A DNA stretch of 64,000 bases from Catonia carolina (GCA_035578175.1 JAQMRL010000003.1:86124969-86188968); one strand, 5' to 3'. Positions 35,481-47,457 are shown, counted from the stretch's first letter. A program made the numbers and translations. The notes: generated from the letters alone by a model not told the origin.

Positions 35481-35985
35481 CTCCTTCTCACAATCAAGGA
35501 TTAGGCTTCTGCCTGTTTCGATTCACAACAGCGACAAACTATTGAATTATTGGCATCTTTTCCGTGGCCTCTCAACATCTCTCCCCACTGGTCTGTATTG
35601 CAAAACACTAGGGGGATCCTTCCCTCTGGCATTCCCCCTACGTGTTTGGTCGATCACTTTTGATCTCCTGCAATCTTCCTGTTCAGGTTGTAAACATCCA
35701 TTTTTGTTCTTATGCTCTCAATTCTTAGTTCCTATGACTGCAACCCTTTGTTCTTCGCAGGAATTGCATATTTGCCGCCTGTACTCTACTCTCTTGTAGT
35801 CTGGTACTAATCCACAACTCACTTCCTGTAGAATAGGACTGGGGCAGCCGTCACCTTGCAAAACTTTTTCCAGGTTTCTTTCTTGTTTTCCTGCTTAGGG
35901 TTTTGCTAATATTGCTGCACACTGCTTGGAATTTGGCTACTTTCTTCTCTATGTCCAAATCTTGTATCAAACCTGATGTCACAAC
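35481..35985 (-). repeat. LINE 3' end fragment
   Basis: Read on the minus strand it ends AATCCTTGATTGTGAGAAGG. Broken frames give VLQYRPVGR and ERPRKR, like the GRRxxGRPRKRW end of the LINE at 20648-21733. ~80% like 50632-50938 over the shared part. Confidence 0.65.
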
Positions 35986-35992
35986 CTAAATA

Positions 35993-37326
35993 CGAGGGCC
36001 ATCCGGAAAGTAGTACCCGTTTGTGAAATAAAGACACAGAAGTAAATATTAACAAATGTAAACATTTTTATTGAAAAGAGCATACCTTAAACTACTTCTC
36101 CACATAATCTCCAAGCAAATTTAAGCATTTGTCATAACGTGTGACGAGTTTTTGTATTCCAGCATCATATTCCTCCGCCGCCAGCCGATCGAAATACGTA
36201 GTCACACCTTCTTTAAGTTCTTCATCGCTGTCAAATCTTTTTCCCGCCAAAAACTCTTTAAGTTTTGTAAAGAGATGAAAATCTGAAGGGGCCAAGTCCG
36301 GGCTATACGGTGGATGGTCGAAAATTTCCCAATTGAATTGCTGCAGAAGTTGTTGTGTTATCCCCGCTGCATGAGGCCTGGCATTGTCATGGAGGAGAAT
36401 GACGCCATCAGACAATAGACCTCTCCGTCGATTTTGTATTGCCCGCCGTAATTTCTTTAATGTTTCACAATACGCATTAGCGTTAATAGTGTCTCCACGG
36501 GCCATAAAATCAATAAGCAGTATACCACGTCGATCCCAGAAAATGGTTGCCATAAGTTTCCTGGTGGACAGAACAGTCTTGAATTTTTTTGGTTTCTTTG
36601 GTGAATGAGAATGATGCCACTCCATTGACTGTCGTTTACTCTCAGGTGAAGCATAACAAACCCACGTTTCATCACCAGTAACTATGCGATTCAAGAACGC
36701 GTCTGCTTCATCAGAATAACGTTCCAAAAATGTTAATGCAGCAGCCATACACTTGGTTTTGTGCTCATCTGTAAGCATGCGAGGGACCCACCTTGCGCAA
36801 ATTTTTGAATAATGCAGATGGTCTTTGACAATTTCATGAAGAATTGTGCGAGAAACATTAGGGAAATGTTCACAGATGTCATCAATTGTAACGCGCCGAT
36901 CGTGCCTCACGAATTCGTCTACTGACCTCAGCAGTTGATCTGTAATGACAGATGGTCTCCCTGAACGCTCATCGTCGTGTGTGTTCCCCCTCCCCAAGTT
37001 AAAATTACGACACCAGCGCCGAACAGATGACTCATCCATCACATCGTCTCCATACACTTCCTTTAATTGGCGATGAATATCACAAGGTCGAACGTTTCTT
37101 GCATTGAGAAATTTTATTACAGCCCTCACTTCACAACTGGCGGCGTTCTCAATTTTTTTAAACATTATGAACGGTCACAGAAACAAGACAGGCAATGCTA
37201 GCGTCGGGGAACTTACAACAGAGAAGGCAGACAAGCCACTGAAGCGATCTGACCTTGACCGGCGGCTGCTCGCCTCGTCAGCACCTCATGCGGCGGAAAC
37301 GGGTACTACTTTCCGGATGGCCCTCG
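35993..37326 (-). mobile_element. Complete mariner transposon
   Basis: 1334 bases with TA duplications (35991-35992, 37327-37328). The first 30 bases, CGAGGGCCATCCGGAAAGTA.., are a perfect inverted match to the last 30. The size is that of autonomous mariners and the transposase frame is uninterrupted. Confidence 0.96.
36092..37165 (-). CDS. Mariner transposase, intact, DD34D
   Basis: 357 residues beginning MFKKIENAASCEVR; typical mariner transposases are ~345-355. In order: two HTH motifs in the first ~110 residues, linker WVPRML at ~130, first catalytic Asp in VTGDETWV, second in LLHDNARPH, third in YSPDLAPSDFHLF with exactly 34 residues between the last two, and an ending ..NLLGDYVEK just inside the left terminal repeat. 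It would cut and paste the element at TA sites. No stop or shift is seen; activity is untested. Confidence 0.95.
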   Translation of the reverse strand: MFKKIENAASCEVRAVIKFLNARNVRPCDIHRQLKEVYGDDVMDESSVRRWCRNFNLGRGNTHDDERSGRPSVITDQLLRSVDEFVRHDRRVTIDDICEHFPNVSRTILHEIVKDHLHYSKICARWVPRMLTDEHKTKCMAAALTFLERYSDEADAFLNRIVTGDETWVCYASPESKRQSMEWHHSHSPKKPKKFKTVLSTRKLMATIFWDRRGILLIDFMARGDTINANAYCETLKKLRRAIQNRRRGLLSDGVILLHDNARPHAAGITQQLLQQFNWEIFDHPPYSPDLAPSDFHLFTKLKEFLAGKRFDSDEELKEGVTTYFDRLAAEEYDAGIQKLVTRYDKCLNLLGDYVEK

Positions 37327-37328
37327 TA

Positions 37329-37846
37329 ATTGCATTGTGATACTTGTTCGAGCAATAAATAGGAGTTACATATATTTTATCGCTTTTAGGTAACCGCTTA
37401 GTGCGTATGAAGCTTTAGATCCACAAATATTGAGGTACTGATCTGTTAAAATATATTTTATAATTACTCAATGACAAAAATAATTTGTATTGTAATACAT
37501 ACGAATTTAAATTTATTGTCGCAAAAAATTTTATGTAGTGTATATTTCTGTATACATTTTTTAATAGATCTTATAATGTTATCTATACAATACAAAAACT
37601 TTATTAATTACAATATTGTTAGAAATGGTAATATGTATGAAACTTAAAGAGTGATTTAGGATATGGTACACTGAATAGAGCTCTAGCTGTGGTTGTCTGT
37701 AAGGCAGAAGGTCCTAAGGTGTAGTACTTAATTATCCACTGTTAATGTTCTTCAATCTACCATAGTCGTTTATGATCAAAACGTTAATGCAACTTTAAAT
37801 AAACTAAAAAACAAAAAAGAGTGATTTTTGTTTAAAAATTCTGTTA
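37329..37846. other. No feature recognised
   Basis: AT-rich intergenic DNA between the mariner and a MITE. Confidence 0.35.
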
Positions 37847-38217
37847 GAGTGAACGCCAAATAAGCTTGCCGGTGTAGCTGCGCCAGTTAGAATTCAGTCG
37901 GTAGATTTCATGTCTTAGTTCCGAACTGCCTATTAAATCACCTGTTCTAAACGATGTAAATTATCATCTATTAGCGACGTTAAAAACATTCAATTGTAAA
38001 CATTGTATACAACAATTAACACCTACTACATACAACATATTACAGATTAATGTTTTCAGGTTAGCTGATATATTATAACGTTGTGAGAGTGACGTGACTC
38101 TGATCACAGCTAGTACAGCACTGACCCCCACCACTCGCTGAGGCAACCAAGCACCCCATTACCGAAATAAACCTTCTGCACACTTCAGAAAACCGGCAAG
38201 CTTATTTGCGTTCGCTC
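37847..38217. mobile_element. MITE, 371 bases, TA target
   Basis: Terminal repeats GAGTGAACGCCAAATAAGCT and the complement of AGCTTATTTGCGTTCGCTC (one base gap), continuing to TGCCGG. TA at 37845-37846 and 38218-38219. No coding capacity. Confidence 0.8.
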
Positions 38218-38570
38218 TACATAATCATAAGCTAACTTTATAGGATTGATTTTAATACTGTCGGTAATCTTTGAATTTGAATCGTTATAGTTCTTATTCT
38301 ATGAAATTTAAATTTAATCTCACGATTTGTATGTTTAAATTGTACGCATACTATTAATACTGTTATTTAAGTACTTCAAAGTGAACATAATAGCAATTAT
38401 AGAAAGTAATTCTAAGTGAACATGCGAACATGTTTAATGTTTCAATTAATAAAGATTTTGAGTTGTGCTAAAAGACTTCAAGATCTAGGAATAGTACTGG
38501 ATCAAGGATTTTTTTAGAGGAGTAAAATTGGGTTTCAACTGGCCTGTAATCTTATCACTTACCACTTTCA

Positions 38571-38670
38571 GGCCAGCTTATTGGTGTAGTGGTTAGCACT
38601 ATTAGTTTCTGTACCAAGGGTCCTGGTTTCGTTCCCTGGTCAGTTCTGACATTTTTTCATATTATGTCAT
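38571..38670 (+). repeat. tRNA-derived SINE-3
   Basis: TTGGTGTAGTGGTTAGCAC (A box), GGTTTCGTTCCCTGG (mutated B box), then TCTGACATTTTTTCAT, the start of the SINE-3 tail. Confidence 0.65.
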
Positions 38671-39628
38671 TGCATTACATATGCACAAGCCAAGGCTTAT
38701 GTAGACATCACCCAATGAAATGAAAAATAGGAGTTTGCAATGCCCTGTAGTAAGTGGTGGGTCTACAAAAATTCTGTCTATAATATAATCTTTACATGTA
38801 TGAATATCTACTTTTATTTGATATGTTAAATTTTTTTTTCTCGTAAACCCTTTTAACAATGATGGTTTTAATATAATTAAAATATCTTGTAAAATGGAGA
38901 TTAAAGATTGTAATCTTTTAGTGCCCTTATTTAATAATTCAACGTTTTCTTTTATTGATGTTAATATTTATTTATTTATTTTTAACATTGTGATGTTTGA
39001 TAAAGCTTGCTTTAATACTCAATATGTTTTTATCTTTGCATGCCTTACTTTAAGTTGCCTTTAAGAAAATTTAGGTATTTTAATTTTTATACTCATTTTT
39101 TGGTGTTATATGTTTTCATTTCAGATTAAAATTATTTATTTTATTGTTCGTTATAATTATCAATTTTAGTTTAATTGTATATTTCCATGGAACATTACTA
39201 TACTTAAGAATTTTATTATTAGTAATGTGTTATCTCTTTAATGAAATATAAAGATTTTTAAAAACTGGGAAGTAAAAGAAGTTAATAAATAAAAAGTATG
39301 TTGAAATAAGTTTGGTGAAATATTGTATTGTTATTTTCTATCATGAAATCAAAATTTTGTAATTTTTTGAAATGTTATTGTTATAAATACACTTTACTTT
39401 TTAGATATTGTTTAAAAACATACACATTGTTATTGCATGAAACAACTTGTTATTGCCATTTCACTAATACAAATAAATATTCAGCAATTTGTTAAAAATT
39501 GTTTTTATTTTATTTTCAAACTTTTTTTTTATAGAATGCTACAAAATATTATGGTATAACTTATTGTTGTTGCGTATAAAGTGAAATTTGATAAATTAAC
39601 ATAACACTAAGATCTATATTTTAAAATA
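38671..39628. other. Very AT-rich, no feature recognised
   Basis: Long T and A runs; no frame above 65 codons and no terminal repeats seen. Confidence 0.4.
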
Positions 39629-40407
39629 CGAGGCGTATTTTTAAAGTAAGTACCGTTTGAAAATAAAAAAAAAATAAAAGGAAATTTGCAAAAACTAATT
39701 TTATTTTCGGAATCTACATACTTTTATCTATTTTTCTACATAGTTTCCAAGTTTTTGTAAACACTTATCATATCGCACAACTAAATTTTGGAAACCTTCT
39801 TCATAAAAACTTGCCGCCTGCTGTGATTTGACCTTTGGCTTTGACCTTTACGGGAGAGTGCGTGTGTCTCCAATCCATGCTTTGTTGTTTCGATTTGAGA
39901 GTGAAATGCGAAATCCACGTTTCGTCTCCAGTTACGATCCGACTCAGCATATCGTCACCGTTTTCGTCATAACGTGTCAGAAAATTCAAGGAACTGTCGA
40001 GTCTTTTGAACTCTCTCGAGCGGCCTCACACTGCCGCTCAGACCCGAGCTGCATTGGACTCTTTTGGCTGGGAAGTTTTGGACCACTCACCCTACAGCCC
40101 TGACCTTGCGCCGAGCGACTTTCATCTCTTCCGTCATCTGAAACATCACTTGGGCAGCAGCCGTTATGACGATGACGACGAATTGAAAACGGCCGTGAAT
40201 TCTTGGTTATCACAGCAGGCGGCAAGTTTTTATGAAGAAGGTTTCCAAAATTTAGTTGTGCGATATGATAAGTGTTTACAAAAACTTGGAAACTATGTAG
40301 AAAAATAGATAAAAGTATGTAGATTCCGAAAATAAAATTAGTTTTTGCAAATTTCCTTTTATTTTTTTTTTATTTTCAAACGGTACTTACTTTAAAAATA
40401 CGCCTCG
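39629..40407. mobile_element. Palindromic (fold-back) mariner derivative, second family
   Basis: TA at 39627-39628 and 40408-40409. Arms 39629-39826 and 40210-40407 are both 198 bases and almost perfectly inverted, each ending with the transposase C-terminal coding and the terminal repeat CGAGGCGTATTTTTAAAG. Between them a minus-strand first-Asp segment (MNFLTRYDENGDDM.., TGDETWISHF) abuts a plus-strand second/third-Asp segment (RPHTAAQTR.., YSPDLAPSDFHLF.. to NYVEK, 40006-40308). One half of the gene is therefore inverted relative to the other. No complete frame. Confidence 0.9.
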
Positions 40408-40409
40408 TA

Positions 40410-41589
40410 GTAAATTATCAAACAATGAATGATAAAAGATATTGTTCAACTCTACAGCTTATGCTTGCAAACAAGATTTGTTCTTGATTGATTTGTGTAC
40501 ATCTGTTTATAGGTTGCTAAGCTAGCCTTCTAGAAAGTTTGAAAAGAATATTTCAGAACGTTCCACATAGTTAACAACTCCATAAATATTTAAGTGTGTG
40601 GGAGCGGTTGTTTATAGAAAACATGGCACATCAAAATAAGTGATCTTCCTTGGTTGTTTTAGTCAAAGCATTAAGTTTGGACACTGGATTTTGACCTGGG
40701 GAGGGCTGCATCTTGTGGGTAGGAACAGTTAAGTGTATTGCCTCGAATGTACCGTAAGTGTTGTACATTATATTAAATAATTTGTCAAGAGATTTTTTTT
40801 AGTGTCTCACTTTAACTGCAAAAGATGCCCTGTTAAGCCGAGCAATTTAGTGGGAGGTTTGATGAAAATTACAGTGGTTCAGTGAACAGATTTTTTGTAA
40901 GGACCCGGAATAAATAGTTGTGGGCAGATCATGATGCCCTGAGGAAACAGCCATTTCACATGACTAGGTTTGGTGTAAAGTAGTGTTCATCAACTAAATT
41001 TGATGAAGTACCGTTTAAAATTTTGATGAGACTGTCTTAGTCCAGCCGACTTTTTTCTTAGGCCGACCTTGCTGACTAAAAATTTAGATATGGCAATCAT
41101 GCTAAATCTTAATACTAAATGTTGATTTTGAAAGGTGTGAATCATAAAATCTAACAAAAGTTTCAAACTACTGAAGGTCCATGTACAAAAACTGTAGTTT
41201 TTTTTGTAATTTGTAGCGTGGCGCTATCACGAGTTGCTTTCAGCCTGATCATGGCCGTAAGCTTGTCCAGCGAGCATCAACCCTCTTCAGAGAAACTTAG
41301 GTATATGTTGTGTTAATGTCACCAGTAGCTCTCAGCATGCACACAGCCTAAACCTAAAAAAAATCACATCACATATGAAAAAAAGATCTGCGTACAAAAG
41401 AAAATTATTCTCTAGAGCTCGTGGTCTACCGTTTAGTGACCACTGGTGTAGCGTAAGTAACCCGTCAGGGTTGAATCACTAAATTAATTCAAAGTATATT
41501 CCAATGCTGTAAAGCATAAAAGAGGTGAAAACAAAGAAGAACTATTGTGTTTTTTTTACTATCAGTTTTAATTTCAACACAGTCAAATT
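40410..41589. other. No feature recognised
   Basis: Intergenic DNA; only short frames, no internal repeats noticed. Confidence 0.35.
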
Positions 41590-41740
41590 TCTTCTTTTTC
41601 AAGGATTAGGCAGAATTGCCTGTTCTAGAAACCACCTTCCCCTCAGACGACCAACACGCTTTCGACTATTTGGCGTATCAGAAAAACCATTTATCAGCTT
41701 AAAGTTTAGTGATTACATGGTTTTACTGTAGACCCTTCCT
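41590..41740 (-). repeat. Short LINE 3' end
   Basis: Minus strand ends AATCCTTGAAAAAGAAG, with AACAGGCAATTCTGCC just before, as in the other (GAA)-tailed LINE ends. Confidence 0.5.
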
Positions 41741-43354
41741 TTAACCCTTTTAAGTACTGAGATTGTATATACATGACAGAACTTACTCGTTTATGCCAGC
41801 TACAGCATACTGTCACGTAAGCTCATTTTTGAACTTTAGGGGAGAAGTATTATCGTCACATTAAATCGACCAAGTTTATTATTCTTTTAACATCATGTTT
41901 ATAAATTCTGTTAACTTTAAAATAGGCTATCAATATATTGGATCGAGACCATTCAAAGATGGAAGAAACCCAACTGCCGCACATTTTGTTACTAAACGAT
42001 CTAACCAAACAAGAAACAACAAAAATATTCTAGTTAACAAAAAGAGTTTGTGACAGGTGCTTCTTTTTTGCGTTGGGAGTTTATTTCTAAAATATTCATA
42101 GACCATAACAAAATAAGTTAATATCTGGTGATTGGGGAATCAAATGAAGTTGTAAACAGTGATAATAAGAGTAATAATGATGTTAACACCGACTACACCC
42201 AGGGTAATTTATTCTCCCGGTTTCTGTTCTAATCTCACACTCCTTCCTTTGGGCTACTGGTAAAGGTCTTACATGTATCTGCTTCGTCCCCCACTATTTC
42301 GATATGTTGTATCAATAAATTGTGTGTTTCATCACTTCCTGTTTCCATCTTCCCTTTGTTTTTTCTTCTTTTTACATCACTATGCAATTTGCTTGTGTTA
42401 AGTGGACATCCATGGTGAAGGTGCTCCGCATCCCCGACGCTTGCTGTAGGCTAATTGTGTCTGTCTTTGGTTATGTGTGTTCTATGCTTATTACGATTGA
42501 GGCTTGTTCATTATATTAACTTTATGTATGACTAAAGCTATAAATTCAGTTTCTATTTAGTGTGCTTATTATTATTATTAATAATTATTATAATTATTAT
42601 TAGTGCTTATTATTATTCTTTGTCACGTGTGCTCCGTATGCTACAAGGGATCTTCTGACGATTACTGCGTGCTTTGCTGTTTATTAATGCTAACAACTTT
42701 GGGCTTAAAGGTAAGTGCCTTTTTTATGTGTTTTGCTTGAGTTTATTATAATAGTGAACCTCCCTTGTAATCTGATCCTGTATTTTGCTACCTGTATGCA
42801 CTTGTCTCCATGCTTAAATGCTAATTAATTTCCTTGTCTTAGGTACAGATAACATTTAACCTACCTTGGTCCTCCTAGCGAACGCATTTTAAATTTATAC
42901 AAAAAACTGTACCGAATTTACAAGGTTAGCAATGTGTTAAACATAAAAAGTGAAGTGCTTTGGCTGAAATTGACTTACAACTATTAAACACATCACTGTT
43001 GACTTCAGCTAAAAGACGTACTAAAATAATAGCTGGTATATTATTGTAAACTGATTTTAAATTACAACTTTTCTATTGAAAACACATAAAAATGCTAAAT
43101 ACAAAACATGAGAGATCGTAGAAAAATTATAAATGTGCTATTGACATGAGGAAGTGTCAAGAAAGAACCTAGTCTGTGCATGCATTCTTTACCATAACAA
43201 CTCAGTAATGAAAGGGCTAATAAATACATGAAAATTTAAATAATAATCAAAAATACTAATGAGTTTCTGCAACCAGACCAAAATGTAGGAAACATGACTA
43301 CACCATTGCAGTAAGTTTATACAGTTACTACATCAGTATCATGCAGAGGATGAT
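41741..43354. other. No feature recognised
   Basis: Contains an (ATT)n-rich stretch at 42558-42615. No convincing gene or transposon. Confidence 0.35.
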
Positions 43355-43502
43355 TGCGTGTTTAGGTCATCAGTAGAAAGGCTGGTTTGAACCTCTAGAG
43401 GCTTTACTAAGTAAAATTTAGAATGAGGTGGTTTACCTATGGCTTCCTCACTGAATGTAAAGTAAACTTATCAGCATGCCAGGCCCTCTGAAAAGCATCT
43501 AC

Positions 43503-44476
43503 ATTTGTCTGAGGAACGAAGAAAGTTGGCGGAAAGGCACGAAAGTGGGTGTATACTACCATTTCAAAAAACATTTTCTTTTTTTTAATTATTCATAAAA
43601 TTTATTGTGTAAATGCACTTATATAATAGAAAAATGGAGGCGTATATTTTTTATCCAGTGAAATTTTGAGGTATCTGGAGCTGTTAAAAAATTTCTTTCA
43701 AGTTTTTCTGAAAATTATTGATATTTTTTCATTTATAGCTGCCGTCATTTCATTTTTTCTACCAAACAGATTGCAAGGGAATTTTGTAAGTGTCCCTGTT
43801 ATATATTAAGAATTTTTTAAATTTATTTAAAAGAAAATGTCCCGTTCTATTCAAACGTGTGAATAAAATTCTTCTTTATTAGTTACGTTAGCCTTCGTGA
43901 CACACTTACAAAGTACATGACGGTGTAAACGAAAAAGTATCAAAAATTTCAGAAAAACATGAATTTTTTATTCCTATTTGTGTACGTTGCAATCTGTTCA
44001 ATTTAGAACAATAAGCAACCCCATGACCCAATCAGATGAGGATGATGTGTATGACGTTTAAATGAGGTGTAGGCTTGTACAGACCCAGCCGACCATTCCT
44101 GAGAGAGTATGGTTAATTAAACCCCAACCATCAAAGTACACCGGTAACCACAGTCTAGTATTCAAATCCATACAAAAGTATGTATCTTTACTAGGATTTG
44201 AACCAGGAACTTTCGTCTCCGAAAATCGGCTGATTCTGGCGACGACTTTACCTCTAGAAAAACCCGGTGGGTTAAACATGAAATAGATTAATTTTTAATG
44301 GTTCCATGTACCTGAAAATTTCACTGGACCAAAAACTATACGCCTCCATTTTTTATTATATATAAGTGAATTTACACAATAAAAATTTTATGAATTAATT
44401 AAAGAAAATATTTTTTGAAATTGTTTCATACACCTAGTTTTGCGCCTCTGCCAAATCCTTCTTTTCACAGACAAAT
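43503..44476. mobile_element. Fold-back/MITE element with ~170-base inverted ends
   Basis: Left ATTTGTCTGAGGAACG.., right complement ATTTGTCTGTGAAAAG... Further in, GGTGTATAC.. and ATGGAGGCGTATA are mirrored by TATACGCCTCCAT and the tract back to TACACC. It has no frame. The target duplication could not be resolved. SINE-1 is nested in the loop. Confidence 0.7.
43985..44277 (-). repeat. SINE-1, near full length, inside the fold-back element
   Basis: Runs from TACGTTGCAATCTGTTCAAT (tail, left) to the head complement with GGATTTGAACCAGGAAC and TTTACCTCTAGA..CCGGTGGGTT at the right. Confidence 0.85.
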
Positions 44477-44924
44477 AGTACTTTCCACCATGCAAATGAC
44501 ATATTCACTTCATTTACCACATGATCTGGCTGTATTACAAAATTTATTACTCTCCAAGGAGATAACTGTGACTAGTGTCTTTTACACTTCTACCTATTCT
44601 GTTCTTAAATGCTTCAGTCATAAAATTGGCTGATCATGTGATATGAAACAGAAAAAGAACAAATTCTTGTCATGCATCCTGCCAACCATTTATATTCATC
44701 ATTATAGTTGGGATTAGTGACGCTGTTGTGTTATTTTTATGATTAATAAGAGTGCAGAACAAAAATATGAGAAAGTGACTGAAAACATGCTCTACATTTC
44801 TGAGTTACAGACTTTATCATGGTGCTAAAATACAGCAGGTAATTTCTGAAGTAGTGTTTTATTTTGTTTGTTAAATACTAGATACATAGTTTGTAATATG
44901 ATTATTCTCATACCTCTTTTGATT

Positions 44925-45375
44925 GGCCTGTGGTGTTGTGGTCAGCGCAATTGGCTTATACGTCGGAGTTCCGGGTTCAATTAATAATTAATTTGTCTAT
45001 TGTCACAATCGGTTTACTTTTTCAATTATTTATTTTTATTGATACATAAAACGGCCGGATAAGGGTCATTAAGATTTATTATTTTAAAGCCTGTGAATTT
45101 GTTCTTAATATTTCCTAAGATTTTGTTCTTCTGGTGGAAATAAATAACGGAGAAGTTATTTGATTGTAAATGTCTATATTTTCCTTTTAGTTAAAATTAA
45201 GTCTTAAGATTTTAAATTATATTGTGATCAATTTAGTTTGTGATTACGCTAATTCTTTTGCTGTAATTTACTAATTGTATTAATTGTGTAGGTAATTAAT
45301 TTGTAGTATTAAAAAAAAATTCCCGGTCAGGTCTGGCATTTTTTCATTTATCTGCATTAGCAGTAATTGCAGTAA
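44925..45375 (+). repeat. SINE-3 copy split by a ~330-base AT-rich insert
   Basis: Head GGTGTTGTGGTCAGCGC and B box GGGTTCAATT are interrupted at 44989. The rest of the SINE (TTCCCGGTCAGGTCTGGCAT.., tail CTGCATTAGCAGTAATTGCA) resumes near 45317. The insert begins AATAATTAATTTGTC and ends GTAATTAATTTGTAG.., suggesting a small AT-rich MITE. Confidence 0.65.
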
Positions 45376-45595
45376 AAAAAGTCACATCTCCTTTACTTTA
45401 GCATTTTATTGTTTAAATTCTGTTAAGTGTGGCCTGTATATTTTTGTATGTGTGCATTATTTTATCAGTATTAAATTTAATTCCATAAGGCTTTTTATTA
45501 TTATTATTTTTTTTTTTTACTTCCGATGTTGTACACATTAAGAGTAATACAGATGGGTGATAGATGAAAATAAAATGATGAAAAAATGTCACTCC

Positions 45596-45652
45596 TGAGA
45601 ACCCTGGCATAGAACCCAGTGGGGCTGACCACTACACTACAGGCCGGCCTTT
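45596..45652 (-). repeat. tRNA-like SINE-3 head fragment
   Basis: Complement contains CTGTAGTGTAGTGGTCAGCC and GGGTTCTATGCCAGGG as diverged A and B boxes. Confidence 0.5.
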
Positions 45653-45685
45653 TTCACAGATTACTTTTTTTTTAATTACTAATAC

Positions 45686-46470
45686 GTGTACGTTGCAATC
45701 TGTTCAATTCAGAACAATAAGCAACCCCATGACCCAATGAGATGAGGATGATGTGTATGACGTGTAAATGAGGTGTAGTCTTGTACAGACCCAAGGTCGA
45801 CTACTCCTGAGAGAGTATGGTTAATTGAACCCCAACCATCAAAGTATACCGGCAATCAGTGGCGGATCCAAAGAGTGGCTAGGGGGGGCTATAGCCCCCC
45901 CTTGGGTATCCAATTTACACTAGATAAAATGGTATAAGGTAAAATAACTAAAAATGTACATACAGGTTTATTTTTAAAACTTAATCATTTGCAAAAAAGT
46001 AATATCAGTTTCAGTACTAAAAGTATTTCCGTACATGAAATAAAAAGGTAATAGCTTTCAACGTTCAAATTCTTATGGTCAAAGGGTCAGATATGATATG
46101 TTAATGCAAAAACATTCTAATGGCTTCAAAATCCTTTTATTTTTAGTCAATATTCTTGAGTCAAACCATAGTTTTTTGCCTCTAAACTCTGGTCAATAAA
46201 GAGTTAAAAACGGCCTAAAAATGTGTCATTTTACACTTAAATTTTGACAATTCCCCGGACCCCCCGGTGCTTTCACCCACCCAAACGCCTAGCCCCCCCT
46301 TTGGCCTATCCTGGATCCGCCAATGCCGGCAATCACTGTCTAGTATTCAAAATCCGTATAAAAGTAACGACCTTTACTAGGATTTGAACCAAGAACCTTA
46401 GTCTCTGAAAATCACTGTTAAACAGCTGATTTTGGCGACGACTTTACCTCTAGACTAACCGGTGGGTTTA
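45686..46470 (-). repeat. SINE-1 split by a hAT-like MITE
   Basis: Body 45686-45848 and head 46334-46470 are separated by 45857-46325. The head includes the AACAGCTG spacer also seen at 12598-12903. Confidence 0.85.
45857..46325. mobile_element. hAT-like MITE with 8-base target duplication
   Basis: 469 bases with CCGGCAAT at 45849-45856 and 46326-46333. Ends CAGTGGCGGATCC and complement CATTGGCGGATCC. The 8-base duplication and CAGTGGCGG start fit hAT. A perfect palindrome GGGGGGGCTATAGCCCCCCC lies at 45882-45901. No coding. Confidence 0.85.
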
Positions 46471-47457
46471 CAGATTTCATAATATCTGATATGTTAACAC
46501 TACTATGTCAATAATAAAGATAAATAATTTATTTTTGAAAATGGAAGAATATGTCATGCTTATTATGTAATTTTGTAGGTTATTTTATTTTTTTAGTCAA
46601 AATGTCGATTGAATGTGTGATGTTTTACTTAAAAAATGTCTCTACCGAGGTTTGAAAGAAATACAACGTTGTTGTCAAAAGTATTTTGTATTCTCCCAAT
46701 ACACGAATCAACAGGCAGCACTACTGTACAGTAGTGTACTCTTTTGGCAATCGTTAGAACTACCAAAATTTTATCAGTCTGCTACCGCCACTGCGGGCAT
46801 TTACGCTAACTATTTTAATTTGAAAACCTCCACCCGTACTTACATCTGCAACCCCAGCTGATGCAAAATAAAAAAAATCAGTGCAATATAACCTGAAATT
46901 GCTTGTGTAACCTCCCTTATAAGTGATACATCACTGTATAATCTGTAATTTTCAATTATAATGTTCGTAGTGTCGACATTTCCGTATAATTTGAACTGTA
47001 AGAACTTAGTTTGAGTTAAATGATTGTGTGCCAAACAACGGGGTAAAACGTAGTGAAATGTAAGCCTAAATAACCTACTCGAAATGAAAGACTATTGTCA
47101 AGATGAAAATTGTTCATTGAAACAGGTAAGACAACAACAATCTTATCAACAAAAACACTATGTTAACTTTTGTTTTTTAAATAAATTATGTTTGTTATTT
47201 CAGAGAAACTTAGATGCTCTATTTTAAGTATATTAGTTTAAGGAACATCTAAGTCTAGTTAGGCTTAGAACTGTAGCTACTAATGACAAATAAGGGCTTG
47301 AGTATGTAAATTTGAACGTTTAATGGTAAAACGAGTTGTTTGCCGTATAATAATTATAATACAATGTCTAATGTTTAATAGATAGACTAAGTAAACCTAC
47401 ACAACTGTTTTACTCTGACAATTTAGATATGTAATTACGTGTTTCGTTTGGAACATA
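46471..47457. other. No feature recognised
   Basis: Intergenic; an 82-codon plus frame at 46613-46861 is not recognised and not claimed. Confidence 0.35.

Larger units (their letters stand above)
43355..44655 (-). repeat. SINE-2 copy split by a fold-back element
   Basis: The tail part 43355-43502 begins TTTAGGTCATCAGTAGAAAGG. The head part resumes at 44477 with AGTACTTTCCACC and ends near TGATCATGTGATATGAAACA. Confidence 0.75.

Noticed and set aside
36384..36608. Plus-strand frames opposite the mariner transposase
   Set aside because: They are shadows of the intact minus-strand 357-codon gene.
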